Source: Oceanihabitans sediminis
GTDB lineage: Bacteria; Bacteroidota; Bacteroidia; Flavobacteriales; Flavobacteriaceae
DNA: 64,000 bases
Direction: 5' to 3'
NCBI RefSeq assembly: GCF_003337215.1
Contig: NZ_QPIG01000001.1
Span: 1,116,001 to 1,180,000 of the forward strand
Notes under the pieces: generated by a model
Databases searched by the model: none
What the model saw: the letters and a program-made list of their open reading frames with translations, nothing else
Told to the model about the DNA's origin: nothing
Shown here: positions 36,622 through 45,709 of the stretch, piece after piece
Layout of the letters: every line of letters starts with the position of its first letter
Position numbering within the stretch: the stretch's first letter is position 1
Program-made: the position numbers and the translations under genes

Positions 36622-37893
36622 ATGTTTAAATCAGTAAGTGCTGAAGAAGCAGTAAAAGTAATCAAGTCTAATAATAGAGTTTATATTCAAGCGGCAGCAG
36701 CAGCTCCGCAAGCTCTTATACAGGCAATGACAGCGCGTCATGAAGAATTAAGAAATGTAGAGGTTTGTCATTTACATACCGAAGGCGAAGCTCCTTATGC
36801 TAATCCAGAATTAAGAGATAGCTTTCATGTGAATTCCTTTTTCATCGGAAAAAATGTTAGACATACCTTAAAAGCAGGGAATGGCTCTTATACACCAGTT
36901 TTTTTAAGTGAATTACCACTGCTTTTTAAAAGAAATATCATCGATCTAGATGTTGCTTTAATTCAAGTTTCTGTACCAGATAAACACGGGTATTGCTCTT
37001 TAGGGGTTTCGGTAGAAGCTACTTTAGCTGCAATTGACAATGCAACATATGTTATAGCTCAGGTTAATGATCAAATGCCAAGAACCCATGGTGTTGGTAT
37101 TATTCATGTTTCTGAAATAGATTTATTAGTAGAGTCCAATCAGCCATTACCAGCACATGATATGGTGAAACCTTCAGAAATTGAAAACAAAATAGGAAAC
37201 TATGTTGCGAGTTTAATTGAAGATAGAAGCACCCTTCAAATGGGTATTGGTAGTATTCCGAATGCGGTATTAACTAGACTAACCAATCATAAAGATTTAG
37301 GTTTACATACCGAAATGTTTTCTGATGGTGTAATAGATTTAATTCTTAGCGATGTTATAAACGGAAATTATAAAGGTGTAAATAGAGGGCGTGCTTTAAC
37401 AACTTTCTTAATGGGGTCTAAACGTTTATATGATTTTGTAGATGATAACCCTTTTGTTGAAATGCAGGTTTCTAATTATACTAATGATGTTTCAAACATT
37501 AGAAAAAACCCTAATATGGTAGCAATAAATTCTGCTATTGAGGTGGATCTTACCGGACAAGTCTGTGCAGATTCTATAGGAGCACATATGTACTCTGGAG
37601 TAGGGGGTCAGATGGATTTTATAAGAGGAGCTTCTTTAAGTGAAGGGGGAAAAGCAATTATTGCCTTACCATCGGTTACTAAAAACGGTATTAGCCGAAT
37701 AGTTTCAACATTAAAACCAGGGGCAGGTGTTGTTACAACAAGGTCTCATGTACATTATATTGTGACAGAATATGGTATAGCAAATCTATATGGAAAAACA
37801 ATTCAACAACGCGTAAAAGCATTAGTTAATATTGCGCATCCAGATCATAGAGAAGCAATAGATAAAGAGTATTTTGAACTAATTAAAGGTTAA
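36622..37893 (+). CDS. Acetyl-CoA hydrolase/CoA-transferase family enzyme
   Basis: A 423-residue class I-type CoA-transferase of the Cat1/4-hydroxybutyrate CoA-transferase group, moving CoA between acetyl-CoA and a carboxylic acid. The N-terminal half has AAAAAPQALIQAMTAR and VSVPDKHGYCSLG. The catalytic glutamate is in the TEMFSDGVIDL region, and the C-terminal oxyanion loop SGVGGQMDFIRGA and VHYIVTEYGIANLYGK are typical. The actual acid partner cannot be read from sequence. It is a single gene, convergent with the HAD gene by 7 bases. Confidence 0.87.
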   Translation: MFKSVSAEEAVKVIKSNNRVYIQAAAAAPQALIQAMTARHEELRNVEVCHLHTEGEAPYANPELRDSFHVNSFFIGKNVRHTLKAGNGSYTPVFLSELPLLFKRNIIDLDVALIQVSVPDKHGYCSLGVSVEATLAAIDNATYVIAQVNDQMPRTHGVGIIHVSEIDLLVESNQPLPAHDMVKPSEIENKIGNYVASLIEDRSTLQMGIGSIPNAVLTRLTNHKDLGLHTEMFSDGVIDLILSDVINGNYKGVNRGRALTTFLMGSKRLYDFVDDNPFVEMQVSNYTNDVSNIRKNPNMVAINSAIEVDLTGQVCADSIGAHMYSGVGGQMDFIRGASLSEGGKAIIALPSVTKNGISRIVSTLKPGAGVVTTRSHVHYIVTEYGIANLYGKTIQQRVKALVNIAHPDHREAIDKEYFELIKG

Positions 37894-37900
37894 TTAATAA

Positions 37901-38326
37901 TTAACGATTCTTTCTTAAAAAGGAGAAGAGACTCTTCTTCTTTTTAGGAAGGTTAATCGGACTAGCATTTGGGTCTGCAATTTTTTGGTAAACTTCACCC
38001 CAACCTATAAATCCGCCAATATTTCTATCGTCTATAAATAAATCTGCGTGTATTTTTCTACTCTTTGTAGCTTCGTCAAATTTTTCTTCAGGAAAACTGC
38101 TGTTTATAGCATAAAACTCAATGCCTTTGCTTTTGCAAAATTCAACAGCTTCGTCTAGGTATTTGCCACTTCTGTATGTCCATAAAATAAGACGATGACC
38201 ATCTGATTGAAGCTTTTTAAGGGTTTCAATTGCAAATAATTTTGGCTTCCCTATTTTAGGGTAAGCATCATCTACTACGGTACCATCAAAATCGATGGCA
38301 AGAATAAGTTTGTCTTTTAAATTCAT
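37901..38326 (-). CDS. BT0820-type HAD-like hydrolase
   Basis: A 141-residue HAD-fold protein with motif I AIDFDGTVVDD (Asp12, Asp14), motif II RLILWTYRSG and an acidic motif FIDDRNIGG. The length and these motifs fit the small phosphatase-like group named after Bacteroides BT0820. The substrate is unknown. The C-terminal tail is basic (PKKKKSLFSFLRKNR). The ATG at 38326 is chosen because a promoter lies at 38332-38339, inside the longer frame. Confidence 0.8.
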   Translation of the reverse strand: MNLKDKLILAIDFDGTVVDDAYPKIGKPKLFAIETLKKLQSDGHRLILWTYRSGKYLDEAVEFCKSKGIEFYAINSSFPEEKFDEATKSRKIHADLFIDDRNIGGFIGWGEVYQKIADPNASPINLPKKKKSLFSFLRKNR

Positions 38327-38331
38327 AGTTA

Positions 38332-38339
38332 CAAAAATA
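38332..38339 (-). promoter_or_regulatory. -7 promoter element for the HAD gene
   Basis: Minus-strand TATTTTTG, exact TAnnTTTG, 6 bases from the ATG. The transcript would begin at or within a few bases of the start codon. Confidence 0.45.
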
Positions 38340-38412
38340 GATTGCAAATCTACAATAAATATAGTTGTTTAAGAAAGACATTAAAGCCTATAAGTTTTGT
38401 TATAGCTTCCGT

Positions 38413-39126
38413 TTACGCTTTATTTCGTTTTTCAATTTGAATGACGTTTGCTTTTATCTGCTGTAAAGCGATGTCTTTGGCTTCAGCATAGGATAGGTCA
38501 TAAGCTCTTTTTATGGAATTGATTTCTTTTGGAAATTTAGCTAATAGACTATCATAATAGTTGTCTAATTGTTCACTAGTTGGTAATTTGTATTTTAATT
38601 TTATTTGAAACCTTCTTAATAAAGCAGAGTCGATTACTTCTAGGTGATTTGTTGCACCTATAAGTAAAGCGGTATCTGACATATTATCTATTTGCTGGAT
38701 GATAGTATTTACTAGTCGTTGCATTTCTCCAGAATCTTTATTGTCGTAATCTCTTAGTTTTCCTATAAAATCAAATTCATCAATAAACAAGATAGCATTA
38801 TTATAGGATGTTTTTTTGAAAAGTTCGGTGATGTTTTTTCCGGTTTCTCCTAACTTAGAAGAAACAAACCCACCCAAATTAAGAGTGATTACCTCTTTGT
38901 TTAAGGCTTTCCCAATGGCGTGTACTGTTGCTGTTTTTCCACATCCTGTTTTTCCGTGTAATAGAATTTTATTGTCTACCGGAATGTCATACTTTTTAAG
39001 AGCTTCTAAATAGGTGAACTCTTCAATAAGCTGGTGGATACTATTTCTAACCTCTTCGCTTAAATGTAATTCTTCAAGCGTTAGGGTTTTGTGTTTGGTT
39101 CTTAAAGTGGTATCGTGATAAGCCAT
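38413..39126 (-). CDS. Small stand-alone AAA-family ATPase
   Basis: A 237-residue AAA ATPase with Walker A LLHGKTGCGKTAT (residues 56-67), Walker B AILFIDEFDFIG, sensor 1 LIGATNH and the arginine-finger region LRRFQIKL. The AAA core fills nearly the whole protein, with only a short N-terminal helical part and a basic C-terminus. It resembles the katanin/spastin-like AAA set found as orphans in bacteria. No partner protease or nuclease is adjacent, so its client is unknown. Confidence 0.83.
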   Translation of the reverse strand: MAYHDTTLRTKHKTLTLEELHLSEEVRNSIHQLIEEFTYLEALKKYDIPVDNKILLHGKTGCGKTATVHAIGKALNKEVITLNLGGFVSSKLGETGKNITELFKKTSYNNAILFIDEFDFIGKLRDYDNKDSGEMQRLVNTIIQQIDNMSDTALLIGATNHLEVIDSALLRRFQIKLKYKLPTSEQLDNYYDSLLAKFPKEINSIKRAYDLSYAEAKDIALQQIKANVIQIEKRNKA

Positions 39127-39169
39127 AGTTTCATTAGAAAACGAGATGTGTAAAATATTAGTGTGCTAA

Positions 39170-40687
39170 TTAAACTAGAGATTCTCTTGTCATAGCTGCT
39201 GGTTGCTCAATACCAATTAATTTTAAGACCGTTGGTGCAATATCTCCTAGAATTCCGTCTTTAATATGTTTTAAATCTTTATCGATTAAAATAATAGGTA
39301 CTGGATTTGTAGTATGTGCTGTGTTTGGTGTTCCGTCTGGGTTTATCATGGTTTCGCAATTACCATGATCTGCAATTAATATTGTCGTATAATTGTGTTT
39401 TAAAGCAGTGTTTGCTAGCTTTTCTACACAAGTATCTACAGCTTCACAAGCTTTTATTGCGGCTTCCATAACTCCTGTATGGCCTACCATGTCTCCGTTT
39501 GCAAAGTTTAAACATACAAAGTCGGTTTCCTCTTTTTCTATTTCAGGTATTAATGCATCTGTAAGTTCGTAGGCACTCATCTCTGGCTTTAAATCGTAGG
39601 TAGCTACTTTTGGAGAATTTTTTAATATTCTGCTTTCTCCTTTAAAGACTTCTTCTCTTCCGCCTGAAAAGAAAAAGGTGACATGTGGGTACTTTTCCGT
39701 TTCGGCAATTCGAATTTGTTTTTTATTATGCTTTGCTAAAACCTCTCCTAAAGTCTCTGTAAGATTGTCTTTATCGTAAATTACCTCTATTCCGGAAAAG
39801 GAGTCGTCGTAATTTGTCATGGTAACATAATGCAGGTTTAATTTGTGCATATTTTGTTCATGAAAATCATTCTGCGTTAGGGCATCGGTTAATTGTCTTC
39901 CACGATCGGTTCTGAAATTAAAAAAGATTACTACATCCCCTTCTTGAATGGTTGCAATAGCTTTGTTAGAATTATCTACTGCGATGATCGGCTTTATAAA
40001 TTCGTCGGTAATGTCTTCGTCGTAACTTTCTTCAATAGACTTCAATAAGTTATTGGAAGCTTTTCCTTTTCCGTGAACAATAGCATCGTAAGCCAATTTA
40101 ACTCGCTCCCAACGCTTGTCTCTGTCCATGGCATAATACCTTCCCGTAATCGAAGCAATTTTCGTTTTTTTGCTTTCAAGAAATTCTTCTAAAGCAGTAA
40201 TAAATCCGAAGCCAGATTTTGGGTCTACATCTCTACCATCTGTAAAGGCATGAATATATGATTTTTCAATACCGAAGTCTTCTGCAGCTTCAACCAACCC
40301 TAATAGATGATTGATGTGAGAATGTACGCCGCCATCACTTACTAAACCTAAAAAGTGAACAGTCTTATTGTTGTTTTTAGCATAATTAAAAGCATTTACT
40401 AGCGCTTTTTCTTGCGTTAATGTTTTGTTTTTTACAGCTAGGTTGATTTTTACTAAATCCTGATAAACAATTCGCCCTGCTCCAAGATTCATATGTCCAA
40501 CCTCAGAATTTCCCATTTGTCCTTCTGGTAAGCCAACATGTAGGCCGTCTGTACGTAAAGTAGCATTTGGATAAGTATGGTAAAGTGAATCTATAAAAGG
40601 AGTGTTTGCGTGGTCTATTGCTGAAACTTTTGGGTCTGGAGATTTCCCCCAACCATCAAGAATCATTAAAATAACTTTCTTGTTCAT
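39170..40687 (-). CDS. gpmI: 2,3-bisphosphoglycerate-independent phosphoglycerate mutase
   Basis: A 505-residue dimanganese enzyme that interconverts 3- and 2-phosphoglycerate in glycolysis. The N-terminal metal site is MILDGWG (Asp11), the phosphoserine nucleophile is Ser61 in GQMGNSEVGHMNLGAGR, and the C-terminal ligands are in FVCLNFANGDMVGHTG and LIADHGNCE. Length and motif order are standard. It has its own promoter and an upstream palindrome at 40771. Confidence 0.95.
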   Translation of the reverse strand: MNKKVILMILDGWGKSPDPKVSAIDHANTPFIDSLYHTYPNATLRTDGLHVGLPEGQMGNSEVGHMNLGAGRIVYQDLVKINLAVKNKTLTQEKALVNAFNYAKNNNKTVHFLGLVSDGGVHSHINHLLGLVEAAEDFGIEKSYIHAFTDGRDVDPKSGFGFITALEEFLESKKTKIASITGRYYAMDRDKRWERVKLAYDAIVHGKGKASNNLLKSIEESYDEDITDEFIKPIIAVDNSNKAIATIQEGDVVIFFNFRTDRGRQLTDALTQNDFHEQNMHKLNLHYVTMTNYDDSFSGIEVIYDKDNLTETLGEVLAKHNKKQIRIAETEKYPHVTFFFSGGREEVFKGESRILKNSPKVATYDLKPEMSAYELTDALIPEIEKEETDFVCLNFANGDMVGHTGVMEAAIKACEAVDTCVEKLANTALKHNYTTILIADHGNCETMINPDGTPNTAHTTNPVPIILIDKDLKHIKDGILGDIAPTVLKLIGIEQPAAMTRESLV

Positions 40688-40707
40688 GGGTGTGATTTTT
40701 GTGAAAT

Positions 40708-40715
40708 CAAAGATA
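40708..40715 (-). promoter_or_regulatory. -7 promoter element for gpmI
   Basis: Minus-strand TATCTTTG, exact TAnnTTTG, 21 bases upstream of the gpmI ATG. Confidence 0.55.
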
Positions 40716-40770
40716 AAAAAAGAATCCCTTATTGCTTGAAATTATATGATAGGCTTAAATAAAGCTATTA

Positions 40771-40790
40771 TTCTGAAATTTATTTCAGAA
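40771..40790. promoter_or_regulatory. Palindrome upstream of gpmI
   Basis: Perfect 8-base inverted repeat, arms TTCTGAAA and TTTCAGAA with spacer TTTA, about 56 bases upstream of the gpmI -7 element. It has no T-run typical of a terminator. A related palindrome (TTCTGTA / TACAGAA) lies at 41808-41825 upstream of pepE. Confidence 0.35.
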
Positions 40791-40936
40791 GATTTAATTG
40801 CAAGTTATCTCTTTTGAATATTTGTATTTAGTTTGTAATCAGTGTTTTGTTTTAGGTTTAGACTAGCCTAATATTTCAAATTAAAATTTTTTAAAAAAAA
40901 TCTCAAAAATATTTTTATAATAGTAATCTTATTTTC

Positions 40937-40944
40937 TATATTTG
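40937..40944 (+). promoter_or_regulatory. -7 promoter element for tRNA-Gly
   Basis: TATATTTG, exact TAnnTTTG, ending 11 bases before the mature tRNA 5' end, followed by a GC-rich GCGCCCGG that is likely the transcription start region. Confidence 0.6.
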
Positions 40945-40954
40945 CGCCCGGAAT

Positions 40955-41027
40955 GCGAGAGTAGCTCAGTTGGTAGAGCGTCAGCCTTCCAAGCTGAATG
41001 TCGCCGGTTCGAACCCGGTCTCTCGCT
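40955..41027 (+). tRNA. tRNA-Gly (anticodon TCC)
   Basis: A 73-base cloverleaf without encoded CCA: acceptor GCGAGAG/CTCTCGC, D-arm GCTC-AGTTGGTA-GAGC, anticodon stem TCAGC/GCTGA with loop CTTCCAA (anticodon TCC, reading GGA), a 5-base variable loop and T-arm GCCGG-TTCGAAC-CCGGT. The discriminator base is T, usual for bacterial tRNA-Gly. It is a single gene with its own promoter and a terminator directly after. Confidence 0.96.
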
Positions 41028-41031
41028 CTAG

Positions 41032-41061
41032 AAGCTTCATCTGTTAGGATGAAGCTTTTTT
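41032..41061. terminator. Terminator after tRNA-Gly
   Basis: Arms AAGCTTCAT and ATGAAGCTT with an 8-base loop and T-run. Its right edge touches the pepE stop codon, so it may also act for pepE on the minus strand. Confidence 0.7.
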
Positions 41062-41767
41062 ATTTTAGATCGTTTAATAATGTTTCAGGCTCCATTTCAA
41101 ACGGGTTTTTGTTCTGCTCAAAGATTCTAGCTGTAAGCTTCCCTTTCAAAGTAATAGTTTTCCCTTTTACTTCTAACCAACTTCCTTCACGTAAACCAAC
41201 AACTGGTTGCGAATTAAATGCATGAAATTCTTTTATTCTAGTTTCACGTGTTTCTCCTTTATGTGTGGAATTAAGATCTGGATCTAAATAATGCGGATTG
41301 ATGTTAAAAGGCACAAAACCTAAAGTTTTAAAACTAGGAGGTTGCACAATTGGCATATCGTTGGTAGTATTCATGGTTAGTCCGCAAATATTACTTCCTG
41401 CGCTTGTTCCTAAATAAGGCGTGCCGTTTCTTACTGCGTCACTTAGTGCTGTAATTAGGTTGTTTTTATATAGTTGGTTTACTAATACAAAAGTGTTTCC
41501 GCCACCAACAAAAATAGCTTCCGCTTTTTCTACTGCCTCTGAAGTGTTTTCATAAGTGTGAATTCCTATTACCTTTTTATTGATTTTCGAAAAAGCTTCG
41601 CTTGCCTTTTTAGTGTAATCATCATGTGAAATTCCGCTAGGTCTTGCATAAGGAATAAATAAAATGCTAGAAGCGCTTTTAAAAAATGTTTCTAATTCCT
41701 CTAAAAGATATTCTAAATATCCACTTCCGTGAATGGTAGAAGTGCTTGCTATAAGTATGTTTTTCAT
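41060..41767 (-). CDS. pepE: Dipeptidase E (peptidase S51)
   Basis: A 235-residue serine peptidase that cleaves Asp-X dipeptides. The nucleophile is Ser122 in YLGTSAGSNICG, on the nucleophile elbow, with the catalytic His probably in NINPHYLDP. FVGGGNTFVLVNQL is the conserved substrate loop. The cytoplasmic protein has normal length. A palindrome lies 41 bases upstream of the start. Confidence 0.92.
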   Translation of the reverse strand: MKNILIASTSTIHGSGYLEYLLEELETFFKSASSILFIPYARPSGISHDDYTKKASEAFSKINKKVIGIHTYENTSEAVEKAEAIFVGGGNTFVLVNQLYKNNLITALSDAVRNGTPYLGTSAGSNICGLTMNTTNDMPIVQPPSFKTLGFVPFNINPHYLDPDLNSTHKGETRETRIKEFHAFNSQPVVGLREGSWLEVKGKTITLKGKLTARIFEQNKNPFEMEPETLLNDLK

Positions 41768-41807
41768 ATTTATTTTTCGTGTAAACGTTTTTTTTTTTCG
41801 ATTTAAC

Positions 41808-41825
41808 TTCTGTAAAAATACAGAA
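41808..41825. promoter_or_regulatory. Palindrome between pepE and the 41908 gene
   Basis: Perfect 7-base inverted repeat, arms TTCTGTA and TACAGAA with spacer AAAA, 41 bases upstream of pepE and 83 bases upstream of the divergent gene. The half-site TTCTG recurs in the gpmI palindrome, though the spacing differs by two bases. Confidence 0.3.
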
Positions 41826-41907
41826 TTGCTTTTAACATAAGTTTATACACCCATTTCATTTTCTTTAAGATTTGAAATACGTTCTTTATAAAACCAAAAC
41901 CAACTAA

Positions 41908-42675
41908 TTGAAAACCAAATTCTTTTTTCTTGCTATTTTACTGATTTGTATCCAATTTTCTTGGTCGCAAACGGTTGAAATCCACGGAATAATTAAAAGT
42001 GAAAATGATGTAGAAAACATTCACATCATTAATAAAACGCTTCAGAAATTTACCGTAACCAATGCTAAAGGTGAATTTATGATTTCCGGGAAACTAAATG
42101 ATACTTTAGTGGTTTCTTCAGTACAAAGTAAACTGAAAACCATAGTCATTAATATCGAGAACACACTTTCTAAGAGTGTAACTATTACTTTAGAAGAACA
42201 AGTTAATGAGCTTGATGAGGTTGTTATAGGTAAAATGCTATCTGGTAATTTGATGCAAGATATTATCGAAGCAGATGGAGAGCCAATTACTGCACAAAAG
42301 CTAGGAATACAAAGTTATCAAGGAGTATTAAAAACACATAACGAAAGATTGTTAAACGAAGCAAGTACAGGAGGAGGTTTTATTCCATTAAACCCAATCT
42401 TAAACGCTATTTCAGGAAGAACTAAAAGATTAAAAAACAGAGTAAAAATAGATAAACGCAAAACGCTAATGTTTGCTATTAAAACTAGATTATCTGAAGA
42501 CTTGTTTTTCGATTCGCCTTTAGAACAAGAATATATCATGGATTATTTTTATTTTGTAAGCGATGCTGAAAACTTTAAAGAGATTTGTACTACTAAAAGC
42601 GATTTAGAAATTTTAGTGTTTTTAAAAGACAAACTCATAGAATATAAAGCAAACTATATGCCGCCAACTGATTAA
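41908..42675 (+). CDS. Exported protein with carboxypeptidase-regulatory-like domain
   Basis: A 255-residue exported protein. The N-terminus is a clear signal peptide (FFFLAILLICIQFSWSQ), and it begins at a TTG codon with no ATG near, so TTG is taken as the start. Residues 20-105 form a CarboxypepD_reg-like beta-sandwich (VEIHGIIKSENDVENIHIIN to ELDEVVIG) as at the N-terminus of many TonB-dependent receptors. The rest is helical and not recognised (MQDIIEADGEPITAQKLGIQ). It precedes a DUF6702-like gene and an M1 peptidase on the same strand and may work with them. Confidence 0.75.
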   Translation: MKTKFFFLAILLICIQFSWSQTVEIHGIIKSENDVENIHIINKTLQKFTVTNAKGEFMISGKLNDTLVVSSVQSKLKTIVINIENTLSKSVTITLEEQVNELDEVVIGKMLSGNLMQDIIEADGEPITAQKLGIQSYQGVLKTHNERLLNEASTGGGFIPLNPILNAISGRTKRLKNRVKIDKRKTLMFAIKTRLSEDLFFDSPLEQEYIMDYFYFVSDAENFKEICTTKSDLEILVFLKDKLIEYKANYMPPTD

Positions 42676-42758
42676 GCAATATTGGAATAATCTTTGAAAA
42701 CATAAAAAAGAATTACTTTAGTATCAAAAAATAAAACTTCCACTTTTAGGAAATACAT

Positions 42759-43262
42759 ATGAAAACATTAAAACGTACATTTATTCTATTGCTCTTACCT
42801 ATTTTCGCATTTACTGCAGCTCACAAATATTATGTTAGTGTAACTCATATAGAATATGTGAAAGAAAAACAATCCCTTCAAATAATTACCAACGTTTTTG
42901 TAGATGATTTTGAAAGATTACTACGAGAACGTTATGATGAAAATATTACTTTGAGTATTCCAAATGAACTATCGACAGTAGAAATGTATACAAAGCGATA
43001 CTTAAATGAGAAAATACAAATTCACATTAACGGAAAACCAGTTACTTATAATTATTTAGGTAAAGAATATGAAAATGATGTTATTTACTTTTATTTAGAA
43101 GTAGAAAATGTAAAGGAAATTAAAAGTTTTGCTATTGAAAACCAAGTGCTTCAAGACCTTTTTGAAGAACAGGAAAACGTAATTAGAACCAAGATTAACG
43201 GAAAAAATAAAAGCTTTATTTTAAGAAAAGGAAACAATAAAGGAGAGTTAAACTACAATTAA
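42759..43262 (+). CDS. DUF6702-like exported protein
   Basis: A 167-residue protein with an N-terminal signal segment (FILLLLPIFAFTAA) and the start of the mature part HKYYVSVTHIEY, a pattern I recall from the DUF6702 family of Bacteroidota. The remainder is beta-rich with a short helix (FVDDFERLLRERY). No catalytic motif is seen. It is usually found beside an M1 peptidase, as here (62 bases upstream). Function unknown; an accessory role for the peptidase is only suggested by position. Confidence 0.72.
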   Translation: MKTLKRTFILLLLPIFAFTAAHKYYVSVTHIEYVKEKQSLQIITNVFVDDFERLLRERYDENITLSIPNELSTVEMYTKRYLNEKIQIHINGKPVTYNYLGKEYENDVIYFYLEVENVKEIKSFAIENQVLQDLFEEQENVIRTKINGKNKSFILRKGNNKGELNYN

Positions 43263-43323
43263 TAAACCCAATTATTTAAAATTTTATTATTTTAGGCATC
43301 GCTTACTAATTAAAAAAAACAAC

Positions 43324-45630
43324 ATGAATAAATTTAAGTCTGTATTGCTTTCGGCAGTTTTTGTAGCGGTAGGAGCTTTTGCTCAAGCCCAAGAAAAAAC
43401 AGAAAGACAGCAAGGTCACACCAATAACAATAAATTTAAACAACTTTATGATGAGTTTTCTACACCAAACATGTTTAGAACTGCATCTGGAGCTCCAGGT
43501 CCTGCTTACTACCAGCAGCAAGCAGACTATAAGATGGACATTGTTTTAGATGATGAAAATGCAAGAATTTCAGGTTCCGAAACCATTACCTATACAAATA
43601 ACTCACCAGATACTTTAAATTATTTATGGGTGCAGTTAGATCAAAACGTAAGAGCAAAAGACTCTCCATCTCCTTTAATTGAAAATGACGCAGCACAACC
43701 TGCAGATACACCAGGTAGTTTTGCAGATACTTTTTTAACAGAACCTTTTGATGGAGGATTCAATATTTTAGAAGTAAAAGATACTAATGGGCGTGATTTA
43801 CCACACATGATTAACCAAACCATGATGCGTGTTGAAATGCCAAAACCATTAGCAACTGGAGAAAAATTCTCCTTTTCTATAAAATGGTGGTATAATATTA
43901 ACGACCACGTAAACGGAAGAGGAAGATCTGGATATGAATATTTTCCAGAAGATGATAATAGAGCTTATGTAATAGCTCAATTCCACCCAAGAATGGCGGT
44001 TTACAATGATGTTGAAGGTTGGCAAAACTCTCAATTCTGGGGAAGAGATGAGTTTGCGCTTCCTTTCGGAAACTTCGAAGTAAATATTACCGTTCCTGCA
44101 GATCATATTTTAGATGGTACAGGAAAATTAATGAATAGAAAAGAAGTGTTTTCTAAAGAAATGATGAAGCGTTATGAGAAAGCTAAAAAATCTTATGACG
44201 AACCAGTTTTAATAGTAACACAAGAAGAAGCTGAAGCTGCAGAAAAAACAAAATCTAAAGAAACTAAAACATGGAAGCTTTATGCGGAAAACGTTCGTGA
44301 CTTTGGTTTTGCAACTTCAAGACGTTGGATTTGGGATATGATGGCTGTAAAGTTAGGAGATAAAGATGTAATGGCGGTTTCTATGTATCCTAAAGAAGGT
44401 AACCCATTATGGGAACAATGGTCTACCAAAGCAGTTGCTAGTACCTTAAAGACTTTCTCTAGAATGACTTTTGATTATCCGTACCATAAAGCAATTTCAG
44501 TACATGCTAAAAACCAAGGGATGGAATATCCTATGATTTGCTGGAATTATGGTCGTCCTGATAAAGATGGTAACTATAGTGATAGAACAAAATACGGAAT
44601 GATTAGTGTAATTATCCATGAGGTAGGGCATAATTTCTTCCCAATGATTGTAAATAGTGATGAGCGTCAATGGACATGGATGGACGAAGGTTTAAATACT
44701 TTTACACAGTATGTAGCTGAGCAAGATTTTGCAGAGTGGTATCCAGATGCTTTATCCGAAGGACATGATAAATACCCTTCTCGTCGTGGACCAGCAGCTA
44801 AGATTGTAGATTATATGGGAGGAGATCAAAACTATATTGCTCCTATCATGACAAAAGGATTAAACGTTTACCAATTTGGAAACAATGCTTACGGTAAACC
44901 AGCTACAGCTCTTAATATTTTAAGAGAATCTGTAATGGGACGTGAGTTGTTTGATTATGCTTTTAAAGAATATTCTAACCGTTGGAAGTTTAAACACCCA
45001 ACACCAGAGGATTTCTTTAGAACCATGGAAGATGCTTCTGCCTTCGATTTAGATTGGTTTTGGAGAGGATGGTTTTATACAACAGATTATGTAGATATAG
45101 GAATTAAAGACGTTAAGAAATACTACGTATCAGACGAGCCTAATGCAGAAATTAGAGAAATAGCTAAGCAAAGAGGAATTAATTTAAATGATTTACCTCC
45201 TTTAGTATACTTTGTTGAAGAAGGGAGTGTAGATTTTAATGAGTCTTTAAAAGGGAAATCTGTTTTAGAAAACTCTACTACTTTAAACGAGTATATAATG
45301 GATAATTTCTCTTCGGCAGAAAGAGCGAAAATCAAAGAGCCTAAATATTTCTATAGTGTTACTTTTGAAAAGCCAGGTGGATTGGTTATGCCTATTATAG
45401 TTGAATATACTTACGCAGACGGAACCTCTAAAATGGAAAAATATCCAGCGCAAATATGGAGACTTAACGATGCTGAAGTAAGTAAAACTATAGCTTCAGA
45501 AAAAGAAATTGTTTCTATTAAAGTAGATCCAAATTTAGAAACTGCAGACGTAGATACTTCTAATAATTCTTGGCCTAGAGAAGAAGTGAAAAGTAAATTT
45601 GATTCTTTTAAAGAAGGAGTTAAGAACTAA
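43324..45630 (+). CDS. Exported M1-family zinc metallopeptidase
   Basis: A 768-residue exported gluzincin peptidase: signal peptide ending AFAQAQ, N-terminal beta-saddle domain (ISGSETITYTNNSPDTLNYL), then the catalytic domain with HEVGHNFF (His432, Glu433, His436), the third zinc ligand Glu455 in WMDEGLNTF, and GMEYPM standing for the GAMEN-type substrate motif. No T9SS tail is present, so it probably stays in the periplasm or on the outer membrane. It should trim peptides from their N-termini. A strong terminator follows. Confidence 0.9.
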   Translation: MNKFKSVLLSAVFVAVGAFAQAQEKTERQQGHTNNNKFKQLYDEFSTPNMFRTASGAPGPAYYQQQADYKMDIVLDDENARISGSETITYTNNSPDTLNYLWVQLDQNVRAKDSPSPLIENDAAQPADTPGSFADTFLTEPFDGGFNILEVKDTNGRDLPHMINQTMMRVEMPKPLATGEKFSFSIKWWYNINDHVNGRGRSGYEYFPEDDNRAYVIAQFHPRMAVYNDVEGWQNSQFWGRDEFALPFGNFEVNITVPADHILDGTGKLMNRKEVFSKEMMKRYEKAKKSYDEPVLIVTQEEAEAAEKTKSKETKTWKLYAENVRDFGFATSRRWIWDMMAVKLGDKDVMAVSMYPKEGNPLWEQWSTKAVASTLKTFSRMTFDYPYHKAISVHAKNQGMEYPMICWNYGRPDKDGNYSDRTKYGMISVIIHEVGHNFFPMIVNSDERQWTWMDEGLNTFTQYVAEQDFAEWYPDALSEGHDKYPSRRGPAAKIVDYMGGDQNYIAPIMTKGLNVYQFGNNAYGKPATALNILRESVMGRELFDYAFKEYSNRWKFKHPTPEDFFRTMEDASAFDLDWFWRGWFYTTDYVDIGIKDVKKYYVSDEPNAEIREIAKQRGINLNDLPPLVYFVEEGSVDFNESLKGKSVLENSTTLNEYIMDNFSSAERAKIKEPKYFYSVTFEKPGGLVMPIIVEYTYADGTSKMEKYPAQIWRLNDAEVSKTIASEKEIVSIKVDPNLETADVDTSNNSWPREEVKSKFDSFKEGVKN

Positions 45631-45645
45631 ACGAAAAATATTTTC

Positions 45646-45678
45646 AAAAAAAGCCAACTTTTGAGTTGGCTTTTTTTA
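45646..45678 (+). terminator. Terminator after the M1 peptidase gene
   Basis: Arms AAAAAAGCCAACT and AGTTGGCTTTTTT with loop TTTG and T-run, 16 bases past the stop. Confidence 0.85.
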
Positions 45679-45697
45679 TTTGTATTAAACTACTCAC

Positions 45698-45705
45698 TAT
45701 ATTTG
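45698..45705 (+). promoter_or_regulatory. -7 promoter element for tatA
   Basis: TATATTTG, exact TAnnTTTG, only 4 bases before the GTG start of tatA. Transcription would begin at or beyond the start codon, suggesting a leaderless message or a slightly later start. Confidence 0.5.
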
Positions 45706-45709
45706 CATT

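Noticed and set aside
38413-39126. AAA ATPase as part of a defence island
   Set aside because: Neighbours are housekeeping genes (gpmI, HAD hydrolase, CoA-transferase) and no nuclease, sensor or integrase is nearby.
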